Shown: piece after piece, positions 1 through 11,860 of the stretch
Position numbering within the stretch: the first letter of the stretch is position 1
Layout: every line of letters begins with the position of its first letter
Assembly (NCBI GenBank): GCA_020723125.1
Contig: DYJM01000009.1
Location: forward strand, 1 to 36,227
DNA: 36,227 nucleotides
Direction of reading: 5' to 3'
From: Acidithiobacillus ferrivorans
Lineage (GTDB): Bacteria > Pseudomonadota > Gammaproteobacteria > Acidithiobacillales > Acidithiobacillaceae
Translations under genes and position numbers: made by a program
The notes under the pieces: model-generated
Databases searched by the model: none
Told to the model about the DNA's origin: nothing
What the model saw: only the letters and a program-made list of their open reading frames with translations

Positions 1-76
1 CGCCAAGAACAACAACGGCTCGAAACAAAAGTCGCGGCAAAGCACCCATGGCAACGGCCGCTTTTAGGCTTATGGG
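1..76 (-). repeat. Edge copy of a palindromic intergenic repeat (partial)
   Basis: Read on the minus strand, this stretch aligns with the left half of the element at 16411-16606. Two near-exact blocks are shared: GCTTTGCCGCGACTTT and GCCGTTGTTGTTCTTGG. Between them are 7-8 variable bases, with a one-base length difference. Weaker similarity continues outwards to about position 70. The element starts directly behind the stop codon of the flavoprotein gene (77-79) and runs off the window edge, so its other arm is not visible. An ATG at 49-47 opens a short reading frame, but the shared palindromic sequence makes a repeat the better explanation. Confidence 0.7.
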
Positions 77-3000
77 TTAATTATGCTCGGCGCGCAAATA
101 ATCCAGCCACTGACTGGATATTCTGTCCAGCAGGCGATTCTGGCTCTGGCGTGCCGTCAAATTATCCAGATCTACCCATGCCAGGGGCTGGTCCTGGCCG
201 GCGCAGGAAAATACCGCTTTGGTCCTTTTGCCGGTTTCCGGATCAATCTGCCACTGCAAACACTGGGCGCAGACGCCTTTGAGCATACACTGCATCGGGC
301 TTCCCACCGTGGCTACCGCTTCCAGATCGCTGCGGAAATAAGCACTGAGAGATCCTTTCAGGGCCTGCTGAAAACCCTTTAATAATCCAGTGGAGCCCAT
401 GACCATCAAGCGATCCACCTGATTCAAGGCTACCGCCCCCGGCACCGTACTCTGACCGGGAAGTTCAGCAGCTCCGTAAGCACGTAACAACTCCACCATA
501 TCACTGGCTTCGACGCTCAAATCCTGAGGACGATGGGTTGCAATCAGGGGACCACTCCCCGTGCACCAGATAATCTGATCCGCCGCTTCCTCCAGTTCCG
601 CCTGATTATCCAGTTCACTGGCTTTACCCAGGGCTGCGACATACAGAACCTGATTACCCGCAGCGCGCAGCGCGGGACCAATATCCAGCATGACCGCAGC
701 ACCCCAGCGTCCGGCCACCACCAGAATGGTTTTATTCTGGGGAATATCCGTCGGCGCTCCAGTGGGACCCATGAGTATCAAGGGATCACCAGGTTCCAGG
801 CTCCCTACCAGACGCGGCCCGGTTCCCCATTGCAGAACCATCAGACGCACTGCATCATCTTCGACGCCGGCACCACTGACGGTCAGAACCGGAATCTGCA
901 GGCGGGTATTATTCACAACCGGGCTATGGCTTTCAAAAGTCTGCAGCCGAAAAAACTGGCCAGGCCGGAAATTACGGGCGGCCAGAGGGGCTTTAATCCA
1001 CATTTCGGTTACCGCCGGATTACTGCGATCCACGCGCAGCACCCGCATGGTCAGCAAATCCCGCAAGTTTTCCTGAAAGTCCAGCAGATTATGTTGGACT
1101 ACCGGAGCGAGGGCAGTAAGACTGTGCATGACCTGCGGATAACTGGCTTTTGCCGAGGCAATGGCCTTGACCACGCTGCCATGAAACACCGGATGGGTAT
1201 CACCAATGAAACTGACGCGATGCGCCTGCTCATCTGTATAGGAGGTAAAAGGCCCGGTTTCGGGTGCCTTGCAGTGTTCAGCTACCTGCACGGCCTGGAG
1301 AGCACTCTTGCCGTGGGCGACGTGGGTCTGAAAATGATCCCCATCCAGCAGCAGGGTACCGGGATACTCCCTTTCATAAATGGTATTCGGTACGGTTCCC
1401 GCCGCAATAAATACCGCACGAGCCGGTAACCGCAACTCCTGGTCACTGCTCAGCCAACGGCCTTCGGCTTCGCGCATCTGCCGGAATACCATGTGGGCGA
1501 TGTGTCCATAGGTATCCAGTTCGGCACGCAGAGGATCCAGACCCTCTGCGTAATACAGGCCTTCTTCCATGGCCTTGATCAATTCTTCATGGTTGCGCGT
1601 ATAAGCCGGGGATTGCCGCATACCCTTGCGATAAGCCAGCGTGACCCCGCCCCAGGATTGAATCAGGGGGACAAAATTCGGGGATTCTCCGCTTTCCTGT
1701 GCGCGTTCCCGCTCCTGGCGAACAGCGCGCCCGTGGGCAAGAAATTCTTCGAGAATTTCCGTGTCTTCGGCAGAAAGTCCGGCACGCATTTTTTCTTCCC
1801 CGACGCGCTGGGAGATCTGCTCATAACGCGCAAGGACTTTTTCAACCTGACGAATATAATAGGCCTGCACTTCGGTGGCCGTATCCACCGCTGTAAGACC
1901 ACCACCAATGACCACTGCAGGCAAACGAACCTGCAAATTGGCGAGACTGCTCTTTTTCCCGGCACCGGTCAGTTGCAGGGCCATGAGAAAATCACTGGCC
2001 TGACGCATGCCCCGCGCCAGACTTTCGCCCATGGGAACCACCCTGGGCAAACCCGCACCCGTGGCAATACAGACATGATCAAAGCCCAGAGACCAAGCAT
2101 CTTCCAGGGTGATGGTACCACCCAGACGCACGCCACCAAAAATCTGAAAGCGGGGACGCCGGGCCAAAGTCAGGTAAATAAGTTTAAGGAAGTTCTTATC
2201 CCAGCGCACGGTGATGCCATATTCCGCCACCCCGCCAAAACCCAGCAGAATCCGCTCGTCCAGGTCTTCCTGCAAGCTGCTCCAGTCACGAATCGGCGCG
2301 CTCAGCCAGGCTTCCGGCAGTGGTTCGATTTTCAGACCATCTATACCCACTACCGCACAACCTTCCTGCAGCAGGTGATGGGCCATGGTGAACCCCGCCG
2401 GTCCCATGCCGACCACCAGCACCTTGCGCCCATTGTAAGGTTGTGCCGCAAATTGCACGGCGCGCAAGGGGTTCCAGCGGGTCAGCAAGTCATACAGCTC
2501 AACCCCCCAGGGAAGATTGAGGACATCCGTCAAAATGCGGGTTTCAACCTGGGGAATGTTGACCGGGTCCTGCTTCTGATACACACAGGCTTTCATGCAG
2601 TCATTGCAGATGCGATGGCCGGTAGCGGGAACCATGGGATTATCGACCATGGCCATGGCCAAGGCAGCCAGATTCAGTCCGTCCCGTTTGAGCATCTGCA
2701 TTTCCGAAATTTTTTCTTCGAGGGGACAGCCCGTCAGGGTCACGCCCAGAGGATCAACCTTCAGGCCCAGTTCCGGCACCCCTTTTTTCTCGGGGAATCC
2801 TCTGGAGCAAAAATCGCCATCATGATCATGACAATAGAGACAATAATGGACTTCGCTCTGCACACTGCGCGGGTCCATGCGCAAATCCGTCAGATGAAAG
2901 CTGTCGCGGCGACGCAGGGTGCCGTCGGGCGCTACAAATGGCGTACCGGGCACCTGATCCAGTTTTTTGAGGGGAACCAGGTCTTCATGATCAACCCGCT

Positions 3001-3571
3001 GGGGCAAACGGAAGCTCGACCACCCCGTAACCGCCAGAGCTGCCTGGGGGTCCTGAAGAATCAGGGCACACCATTGGGTCAGGCGCTGAATCTCCTCAGC
3101 GTGGGTATTTTCATCCTTGAGCCAATCTTCACCGAGCCGGGAAATCGCCCACTCACGATCCGTATCCGGCCAGGCGCGCTGGCGTATCTGGCTATCCAGC
3201 CATTGCTCCAAATCCGCAAAAGTTTCCGGAAATTCTCCGCGATAACGCCGGGCGCGGCGCAGCACAAAATGCTTTTTGAATTCCATGACCACATCATGGC
3301 TGCGGGTTTGTGCCTGTAATTCGGCCACTTCTTTTTCCAGGCCAAACAAGCGGGTAATAAACTGTTCCACATGGGGCGCCAGGCGCAGCAGGAACTCGCT
3401 TTGTGCCTTGCTCGCCGGAAGCAAACCCTGAGCCCGGTAGTCATGCAGGGCTTCGGCGAGTGAACTATCCGCTTTGTTCAGACTGTCGAGAAATTCCTGA
3501 TCCAGGCGCGCAATGCCCGCATCTGTAAAAAGTTCTTTATATTCAAAACCAACTAAATTCAGCACCCGCAT
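77..3571 (-). CDS. Large FAD/NAD(P)-dependent iron-sulfur oxidoreductase (GltD-like plus PyrK-like fusion)
   Basis: This is a 1164-residue predicted cytoplasmic flavoprotein. A helical N-terminal region of about 230 residues is not recognised. A cysteine/histidine-rich segment (HYCLYCHDHDGDFC) follows near residues 242-256, and a second cysteine set (CNDCMKAC) precedes the flavin domain, as in the iron-sulfur domain of glutamate synthase small subunit and dihydropyrimidine dehydrogenase. The FAD-binding motif GMGPAGF lies near 388 and a second dinucleotide motif IGGGLTAVD near 555. From about 839 the protein resembles ferredoxin-reductase/PyrK electron-transfer subunits and ends with a cysteine cluster (CMLKGVCAQC plus a later C) near 1092-1125, suited to a 2Fe-2S centre. 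It probably moves electrons between NAD(P)H, flavins and an unknown partner. The substrate cannot be read from sequence. GGGGAG lies directly against the ATG, so the start is not certain. It is transcribed divergently from the LpxH-like gene. Confidence 0.85.
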   Translation of the reverse strand: MRVLNLVGFEYKELFTDAGIARLDQEFLDSLNKADSSLAEALHDYRAQGLLPASKAQSEFLLRLAPHVEQFITRLFGLEKEVAELQAQTRSHDVVMEFKKHFVLRRARRYRGEFPETFADLEQWLDSQIRQRAWPDTDREWAISRLGEDWLKDENTHAEEIQRLTQWCALILQDPQAALAVTGWSSFRLPQRVDHEDLVPLKKLDQVPGTPFVAPDGTLRRRDSFHLTDLRMDPRSVQSEVHYCLYCHDHDGDFCSRGFPEKKGVPELGLKVDPLGVTLTGCPLEEKISEMQMLKRDGLNLAALAMAMVDNPMVPATGHRICNDCMKACVYQKQDPVNIPQVETRILTDVLNLPWGVELYDLLTRWNPLRAVQFAAQPYNGRKVLVVGMGPAGFTMAHHLLQEGCAVVGIDGLKIEPLPEAWLSAPIRDWSSLQEDLDERILLGFGGVAEYGITVRWDKNFLKLIYLTLARRPRFQIFGGVRLGGTITLEDAWSLGFDHVCIATGAGLPRVVPMGESLARGMRQASDFLMALQLTGAGKKSSLANLQVRLPAVVIGGGLTAVDTATEVQAYYIRQVEKVLARYEQISQRVGEEKMRAGLSAEDTEILEEFLAHGRAVRQERERAQESGESPNFVPLIQSWGGVTLAYRKGMRQSPAYTRNHEELIKAMEEGLYYAEGLDPLRAELDTYGHIAHMVFRQMREAEGRWLSSDQELRLPARAVFIAAGTVPNTIYEREYPGTLLLDGDHFQTHVAHGKSALQAVQVAEHCKAPETGPFTSYTDEQAHRVSFIGDTHPVFHGSVVKAIASAKASYPQVMHSLTALAPVVQHNLLDFQENLRDLLTMRVLRVDRSNPAVTEMWIKAPLAARNFRPGQFFRLQTFESHSPVVNNTRLQIPVLTVSGAGVEDDAVRLMVLQWGTGPRLVGSLEPGDPLILMGPTGAPTDIPQNKTILVVAGRWGAAVMLDIGPALRAAGNQVLYVAALGKASELDNQAELEEAADQIIWCTGSGPLIATHRPQDLSVEASDMVELLRAYGAAELPGQSTVPGAVALNQVDRLMVMGSTGLLKGFQQALKGSLSAYFRSDLEAVATVGSPMQCMLKGVCAQCLQWQIDPETGKRTKAVFSCAGQDQPLAWVDLDNLTARQSQNRLLDRISSQWLDYLRAEHN

Positions 3572-3669
3572 CTCCCCATTCGCGCAGAGGCATACACGCC
3601 ATCCACTTTCATCAAACTGTCACATTTTGCTGGCATTATAGACACATGTCACGTTTTCAGGACGAAACC

Positions 3670-4461
3670 ATGTCTCATTACCGCAGTATTTTCCTGTCCG
3701 ATATCCACCTCGGAACCCGGGGCTGTCAGGCAGAAAGTCTGCTCGACTTCCTGCGCCACAATTCCTGCCAGCAACTATATCTGGTCGGCGACATCATTGA
3801 TTTATGGCGACTCAAGATACGCTGGTACTGGCCGCGCAGCCACAATACTGTCGTCCAGAAAATCCTGCGTCTGGCGCGCTCGGGTGTTAAGGTCCGCTAT
3901 ATTCGCGGAAATCATGATCCCGTCTATGAGCTGCTCTCTGATTATGTTCAGGGTCAGGATGATGAGAGCATTTCCCTGGGCGATATTGCCATTCTCAGTG
4001 AGACGGTTCATGAAACCGCCGATGGAAAAAAACTCTGGGTGATTCATGGGGATCAATTTGATGCGGCCATGCGCTATGCTACCTGGCTGATTCATCTGGG
4101 TGATCATGGTTATACCCTGTTACTCTGGCTCAATCGCCTGCTGCAATCCGCCTTCCGTCGTCTGGGTCTGCGCCGGCACTGGTCCCTGAGTGCCTACATC
4201 AAGTACCGGGTCAAAAAGGCCGTACAATTTATCAACGACTACGAACATCTGCTTGCCGAAGAAACTGCCCGCCGGGATTATGACGGGGTGGTTTGTGGCC
4301 ATATTCATCATGCTGAACAAAAAAGCATTGAGGGAATCCTTTACTACAATGACGGTGACTGGGTGGAAAGCTGTACGGCGCTGGTGGAACACATGGATGG
4401 CCGGATGGAAATTATCCACTGGCCCATCACATTGCGTTTTGATCAGGATGTCGCTGCCTGA
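3670..4461 (+). CDS. UDP-2,3-diacylglucosamine diphosphatase-like metallophosphoesterase (LpxH family)
   Basis: This is a 263-residue calcineurin-type phosphoesterase of the LpxH-like family (COG2908 type). Metal-binding motifs appear in order: SDIHLGTRG, GDIIDLW, GNHDPVY, HGDQFD and GHIHHAE. Family members remove UMP from UDP-2,3-diacylglucosamine in lipid A synthesis at the cytoplasmic face of the inner membrane. Some members of this branch act on other substrates, so the reaction is inferred. An upstream in-frame ATG at 3646 has no ribosome binding site. The ATG at 3670 has AGGA seven bases before it and begins MSHYRSIFLSDIHLG, so 3670 is preferred. The gene converges on gyrB with a 14-base gap. 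Confidence 0.8.
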   Translation: MSHYRSIFLSDIHLGTRGCQAESLLDFLRHNSCQQLYLVGDIIDLWRLKIRWYWPRSHNTVVQKILRLARSGVKVRYIRGNHDPVYELLSDYVQGQDDESISLGDIAILSETVHETADGKKLWVIHGDQFDAAMRYATWLIHLGDHGYTLLLWLNRLLQSAFRRLGLRRHWSLSAYIKYRVKKAVQFINDYEHLLAEETARRDYDGVVCGHIHHAEQKSIEGILYYNDGDWVESCTALVEHMDGRMEIIHWPITLRFDQDVAA

Positions 4462-4475
4462 AGCCGGTTTACCGG

Positions 4476-4477
<2 letters not shown>
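4462..4477. terminator. Short hairpin between convergent LpxH-like gene and gyrB
   Basis: AGCCGG-TTTA-CCGGCT forms a perfect six-base stem. It fills the gap between the two convergent stop codons and includes two bases of the gyrB stop. It may end transcription in both directions. There is no real T-tract (only TAAAT on the plus side), so its strength is uncertain. Confidence 0.45.
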
Positions 4478-7930
<3,453 letters not shown>

Positions 7931-7954
7931 CAGGCAGGGTTTTTCAGGACTGGA

Positions 7955-9052
7955 TCAGAGCCGCACCGGCATCAAAATGTAAACAGGATTATCCGAGTCC
8001 AGCGGTGTGAAAACGGCTGCACTGTTGCCGTCCTTGATGCGCATGCGAATATTTTCCTGAGAAAAAATCTGGATGCTATCGGTGAGATAGCGGCTGTTGA
8101 AGGCAATGTTCATTTCATCATTTTGATATTCTACAGAAATTTCGATTTCTCCTTCTTCCTGTTGTTCGTTACGACTGCTCAAGGTCATCAGATTTTTGCC
8201 CAGATGGACCTGGGTGGTGGGATTACGGTCGCTGACCAGTACTTCACTTTGTTGCAGGGCGCTTTTGAAACTTTGGCGATCAAGCACTGCGAAAAAAGGA
8301 TGTCCCTGAGGAATAACCCGCCGATAATCAGGATACTTGGCATCAATCAGTTTACAGGCAAATTGTTGATCACCATCATCCAGTACAAAACTGGTGTCAG
8401 AAAGCGAGAGATGAATATTTCCACCGTTGACAATGCGCAGTAATTCCATGACGGCCTTGCGGGGAAGAATGCACTGGAAACTTTCTGCTTCCAGACTATT
8501 GGCAAATGGCAAAGTCATCATGGAAAGGCGATGACCATCGGTGGCTACCAGGCGCATTTCCTGACCTTGTACTTCGAGAAGCACCCCATTCAGAAAGATG
8601 CGGGCGTCATTTTGCGCCATGGTGTTGGCGGTTACGGCCAGTGCTTCCCGAAATAAAGCGGCTTCGCAATCACCCTGGCAGCGACTGCTGTGAATATTGA
8701 GATAAGGAAATTGTTCGGCGGGGAGTACATGCAGGGTGAAGCGGCTTTTAACTGCTTTCAGTAACAGTTTTTCGCCATCCCTGTGAAACTCCAGAGGGGT
8801 GTGTTCGGGTAAGGCCCGGCAAATATCATAAAGTTTACGGGCAGGAACCGCGCAGCTTCCGGGAGTATCTACTGGATAATCCTTGTCTACACTGAGCTGT
8901 ACTTCCTGATCTGTGGCGATGAAACGGCAATGTTGTCTGGCAGCTTCGATCAGCACATGGGCAAGAATGGGTTGGATGGGTCTGCGATCGGCAATATTCG
9001 CCATATTCGCCAAAATGGGCAGTATGTCTTCACGATCCATGGTGAGTTTCAT
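7955..9052 (-). CDS. dnaN: DNA polymerase III beta sliding clamp
   Basis: This 365-residue ring-forming processivity clamp begins MKLTMDREDILPILANMANIA and ends with the typical YILMPVRL tail, which forms part of the partner-binding pocket. Three repeated clamp folds fit the length, and LVATDGHRLSMM in the middle is family-typical. A strong ribosome binding site, AAGGAG, lies nine bases before the ATG. It sits downstream of dnaA in the same direction, with a 253-base gap that carries DnaA boxes and a TATAAT at 9091-9086 (minus strand). dnaN can therefore probably be transcribed from its own promoter as well as from dnaA. Confidence 0.98.
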   Translation of the reverse strand: MKLTMDREDILPILANMANIADRRPIQPILAHVLIEAARQHCRFIATDQEVQLSVDKDYPVDTPGSCAVPARKLYDICRALPEHTPLEFHRDGEKLLLKAVKSRFTLHVLPAEQFPYLNIHSSRCQGDCEAALFREALAVTANTMAQNDARIFLNGVLLEVQGQEMRLVATDGHRLSMMTLPFANSLEAESFQCILPRKAVMELLRIVNGGNIHLSLSDTSFVLDDGDQQFACKLIDAKYPDYRRVIPQGHPFFAVLDRQSFKSALQQSEVLVSDRNPTTQVHLGKNLMTLSSRNEQQEEGEIEISVEYQNDEMNIAFNSRYLTDSIQIFSQENIRMRIKDGNSAAVFTPLDSDNPVYILMPVRL

Positions 9053-9085
9053 CAGGAAATGCTCCTTATGGTGTTAACTAAATAA

Positions 9086-9091
9086 ATTATA
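9086..9091 (-). promoter_or_regulatory. Possible -10 element of dnaN
   Basis: On the minus strand a perfect TATAAT lies about 35 bases before the dnaN start, within an AT-rich tract. No good -35 hexamer is seen at the usual spacing, so this is only a candidate. Confidence 0.35.
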
Positions 9092-9199
9092 TTTTTCTTT
9101 TTAACTGCTATTATTATTAAGGGCCTGAAGGCCTGTGGGAAGCCGATATAAGCCCTTGTTAGGCATATTTTTATTGCATTGGGCAAAGCGCCGGCAAGC

Positions 9200-9208
9200 T
9201 GTGGATAA
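9200..9208 (-). promoter_or_regulatory. DnaA box (perfect TTATCCACA) in the dnaA-dnaN gap
   Basis: TGTGGATAA on the plus strand is a consensus DnaA box on the minus strand. It lies between dnaA and dnaN, where such boxes often serve autoregulation or the origin itself. Confidence 0.7.
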
Positions 9209-9278
9209 GCAGGTATGATCGGGGATAAAAATGAGCGGCAGTTTTCATACATGCTCAGCACCGTACTTTTCCATGGGC

Positions 9279-9287
9279 TTTTCCACA
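9279..9287 (+). promoter_or_regulatory. DnaA box (TTTTCCACA) in the dnaA-dnaN gap
   Basis: TTTTCCACA matches the relaxed DnaA box TTWTNCACA. It lies 18 bases beyond the dnaA stop and about 70 bases from the perfect inverted box at 9200-9208. Confidence 0.6.
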
Positions 9288-9305
9288 GCTTGTTCCCTAA
9301 TCCAG

Positions 9306-10664
9306 TCATGCGCCCAGTATCCGCAGCAAATTGTTATAATCTTCATTGAGTTGAGAGTCTTCCTGACGAAGTTTTTCAATTTGTCGGCAGGCATGCAGTA
9401 CGGTGGTGTGATCGCGACCACCAAAGGCCTCACCGATTTCCGGCAGGCTGTGATTGGTGAGCTCCTTGGTGAGTGACATGGCGACTTGGCGGGGGCGGGC
9501 AATATTACGACTCCGCCGCTTGGACTGCATGTCAGAGCCACGTATATGAAAATATTCGGCAACGACTTTCTGGATATTTTCCAGGCTGACCATGCGTTTC
9601 TGGACGTCAATGAGATCCCGCAGGGCTTCCCGGGCAGTATCCAGATTGTACGGCTTATGGGTAAAGTTGACGTGGGCGACGACCCGCCTTAACGCCCCTT
9701 CCAGTTCACGCACATGGGAGCGGATTTTTTCGGCAATGAAAAAGGCTACTTCTTCGGGCAGTTCTATGCCAATTTCGTCAGCCTTGCATAGAACAATCGC
9801 CATACGGGTTTCCAGATCATGGGGCTGAATGGCGACGGTGAGACCCCAACCGAAACGCGACTGGAGTCTTTCTTCGAGATGTTCGACTTCCTTGGGGTAG
9901 CGATCACAGGTAATGATGATTTGTCGGCCACCATCAAACAGGGCGTTGAAGGTATGAAAAAATTCTTCCTGGGTGCGATCCTTGCCTGCAAAAAACTGAA
10001 TATCATCAATAAGTAGGGCGTCGAGTTTGCGATAACGCTGCTTGAAATCGTTGATGGTGTTATGTTGCAGAGAACGCACCATGTCCATGATGAAACCTTC
10101 GGCGCTGACATAAAGCACCTTGGCGTCGGCGTTGCGCTGGAGGATGGCATTGCCAATGGCTTGCATGAGATGGGTTTTACCCAGACCGACTCCCCCATAT
10201 ATGTACAGGGGATTGTAGGATTTACCCGGATGCTCGGAAACTTGTCGCGCTGCCGCTACGGCGAGCTGGTTGGACTTGCCCTCAACGTAGGATTGAAAGG
10301 AAAAGCCGGGATTGAGGCGATTGCCGTTACGCGGATCTGTACTGACCGGGCTGGGCGCAGCGCTGCTTTGGGGCTCCGCTGCAGGAGTCGCCGCTGTCGT
10401 ATCCAGATTGAAGCGGAGCAGCATTCCTGGAGCCAGTTCGGCGAGAACCGCTTCCAGCAAATCCATCAGCCGTTCCCTGACCCACTGCATGACAAAAGGA
10501 TTGGGGGCAAACAGATGAAATTCGTTACCATGCAGCTCGCCGCGCAGAGGGCGAAGCCAGGTATTGAACTGCTGAGGTGTTGTCTGTTCCTGCAGCTGTA
10601 TGCAGAGCGCTTCCCAAAGGGCATCTCCGTTGTGCAGCGCGGATAAGTTTGAATCACGGCTCAT
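9306..10664 (-). CDS. dnaA: Chromosomal replication initiator protein DnaA
   Basis: This 452-residue AAA+ initiator binds DnaA boxes and opens the origin. The N-terminal DnaB-interaction domain begins MSRDSNLSALHNGDALWEAL. A variable alanine- and proline-rich linker follows. Walker A is GGVGLGKTH near residue 157 and Walker B is LLIDDIQFFAGKD. The C-terminal DNA-binding signature GGRDHTTVLHACRQI lies near residues 413-428. The frame stays open upstream to 10739, but the extra 25 residues do not look like DnaA. The ATG at 10664 has an AGG six bases upstream and gives the usual family length, so it is taken as the start. It is the first gene of the dnaA-dnaN-recF-gyrB run. Confidence 0.97.
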   Translation of the reverse strand: MSRDSNLSALHNGDALWEALCIQLQEQTTPQQFNTWLRPLRGELHGNEFHLFAPNPFVMQWVRERLMDLLEAVLAELAPGMLLRFNLDTTAATPAAEPQSSAAPSPVSTDPRNGNRLNPGFSFQSYVEGKSNQLAVAAARQVSEHPGKSYNPLYIYGGVGLGKTHLMQAIGNAILQRNADAKVLYVSAEGFIMDMVRSLQHNTINDFKQRYRKLDALLIDDIQFFAGKDRTQEEFFHTFNALFDGGRQIIITCDRYPKEVEHLEERLQSRFGWGLTVAIQPHDLETRMAIVLCKADEIGIELPEEVAFFIAEKIRSHVRELEGALRRVVAHVNFTHKPYNLDTAREALRDLIDVQKRMVSLENIQKVVAEYFHIRGSDMQSKRRSRNIARPRQVAMSLTKELTNHSLPEIGEAFGGRDHTTVLHACRQIEKLRQEDSQLNEDYNNLLRILGA

Positions 10665-11033
10665 ACGTAACCTGGTCGAGTGCTGGGCGGTAAAATCGTG
10701 ATGTTTGGACACGACAATCAGTCGCTGCAGTATAGCCAAGTGACACGACCTGCGCCAGTATATAATCTGGCCGGCCGGGACTTGTTAAATGAACAGCGCC
10801 AAATTTTTTTATTTATCTCTGTAAAACTCAATATTAATATGTTATCATTATGTTTTTTAAGTGCTTTATTTGTTTATTTTGTTTTATATGATTTATAGAG
10901 ATATAATTAATTAACAGCGATAAAAATAATTTTTTAGGATGTTTTTAATAATAATTCATGATCCGATTTGCATATGAAACAGGATAAGTCATTAACTGTG
11001 GTATCTCGCTGATCTTGCAAAGGAAGAATTTTT
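10665..11033. promoter_or_regulatory. AT-rich gap between divergent dnaA and the SDR gene
   Basis: This 369-base non-coding stretch holds the promoter region of dnaA on the minus strand and of the dehydrogenase on the plus strand. A possible dnaA -10, TATACT, lies at 10734-10729 on the minus strand, without a convincing -35. From about 10798 to 10980 the sequence is extremely AT-rich with long T and A runs, which would suit an unwinding element or a curved regulatory region. No consensus DnaA box was found inside it. AAGGAAG before 11034 is the ribosome binding site of the dehydrogenase gene. Confidence 0.55.
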
Positions 11034-11819
11034 ATGGCGAAGGGATCTGTCGTAATTACTGGAGCGGGCAGTGGGATCGGACAGGCCCTGGCACTGGCTT
11101 ATGCGGAACCGGAGCGGCCGCTGTTACTCCTGGGGCGCAGTCTGCAAAACCTCGAAGCTACGGCGACTCTGGCGCGGTCCCGAGGGGCTATTGTGCGGGT
11201 GCAGAAAGTTGATGTGGGTGATGTGACAACGCTGGATCTGGCCGCGCTAAATTTTTCGGATGAATTTGGTGAAATCAAGGTGTTGATCGCCAATGCAGGA
11301 ATCAGTCATGGGACTCTGGCCAGAGAGCGGGATGATCGTCCGGTTTTTGCCGAAATCATCACCACCAATTTGCTCGGGATGGATAACACCTGTACGGCCT
11401 TTCTGCCTTATATGGGGCAGGGTGGGCGCATTGCCGGAATTGCCAGTGTCGCCGGGTTTCGCGGCCTGCCTGGAGCGGCTGCCTATTGTGCCTCCAAGGC
11501 GGGGGTGATTGCCTATCTGGAAAGTCTGCGACTGGAATTGCGGGTTCAGGGTATCCGCGTCTGTTGTATCGCTCCAGGTTACATTGCCACCCCGATGACG
11601 GCCGCCAATCACTATCCCATGCCCTGGCTGATGGACCCTGACAAGGCGGCACAGCAAATGCGTAGAGCCATCGACCGTGGCCGAGCCTGGCTGGTTGTGC
11701 CCTGGCAGATGGGGATAGTGGGAATGATTTTGCGGCACTTACCCATTGCTCTTTATGACCGCCTGTTTGCCCGGGTTGCAGGAAAGGCCCGGAAAACAGG
11801 CTCTGCGCAAGACGTTTGA
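11034..11819 (+). CDS. Short-chain dehydrogenase/reductase (SDR) family oxidoreductase
   Basis: This 261-residue classical SDR has the cofactor motif TGAGSGIG at residues 10-17, the NAG motif (LIANAGIS) near residue 88, a catalytic serine in GIASVAG and the active-site YCASK (Tyr-x3-Lys). The arginine in LLGRS after the second strand would fit NADP(H) preference, as in related enzymes. The substrate cannot be predicted. The last 60 residues carry a hydrophobic stretch (MGIVGMILRHLPIALYDRLF) that may associate with the membrane. AAGGAAG eight bases before the ATG supports the start. It lies between two AT-rich gaps beside dnaA, an unusual place for a metabolic gene. Confidence 0.9.
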   Translation: MAKGSVVITGAGSGIGQALALAYAEPERPLLLLGRSLQNLEATATLARSRGAIVRVQKVDVGDVTTLDLAALNFSDEFGEIKVLIANAGISHGTLARERDDRPVFAEIITTNLLGMDNTCTAFLPYMGQGGRIAGIASVAGFRGLPGAAAYCASKAGVIAYLESLRLELRVQGIRVCCIAPGYIATPMTAANHYPMPWLMDPDKAAQQMRRAIDRGRAWLVVPWQMGIVGMILRHLPIALYDRLFARVAGKARKTGSAQDV

Positions 11820-11860
11820 GTTCTGTGCAGGCATCCTGAAACTGCAGCGGAATGAAAAAG

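Noticed and set aside
1493..3319. 608-codon plus-strand open frame, with others at 533-1429 and 690-1076
   Set aside because: They lie entirely antisense to the flavoprotein gene, whose domains are clear. Their translations lack recognisable domains and have the composition of shadow frames.
10665..10739. 25-residue N-terminal extension of dnaA
   Set aside because: The residues do not resemble DnaA domain I, and a suitable ATG is present at 10664.
10680..10898. 72-codon plus-strand frame upstream of the SDR gene
   Set aside because: It lies over the dnaA promoter and AT-rich tract, has no ribosome binding site, and its tail is low-complexity.
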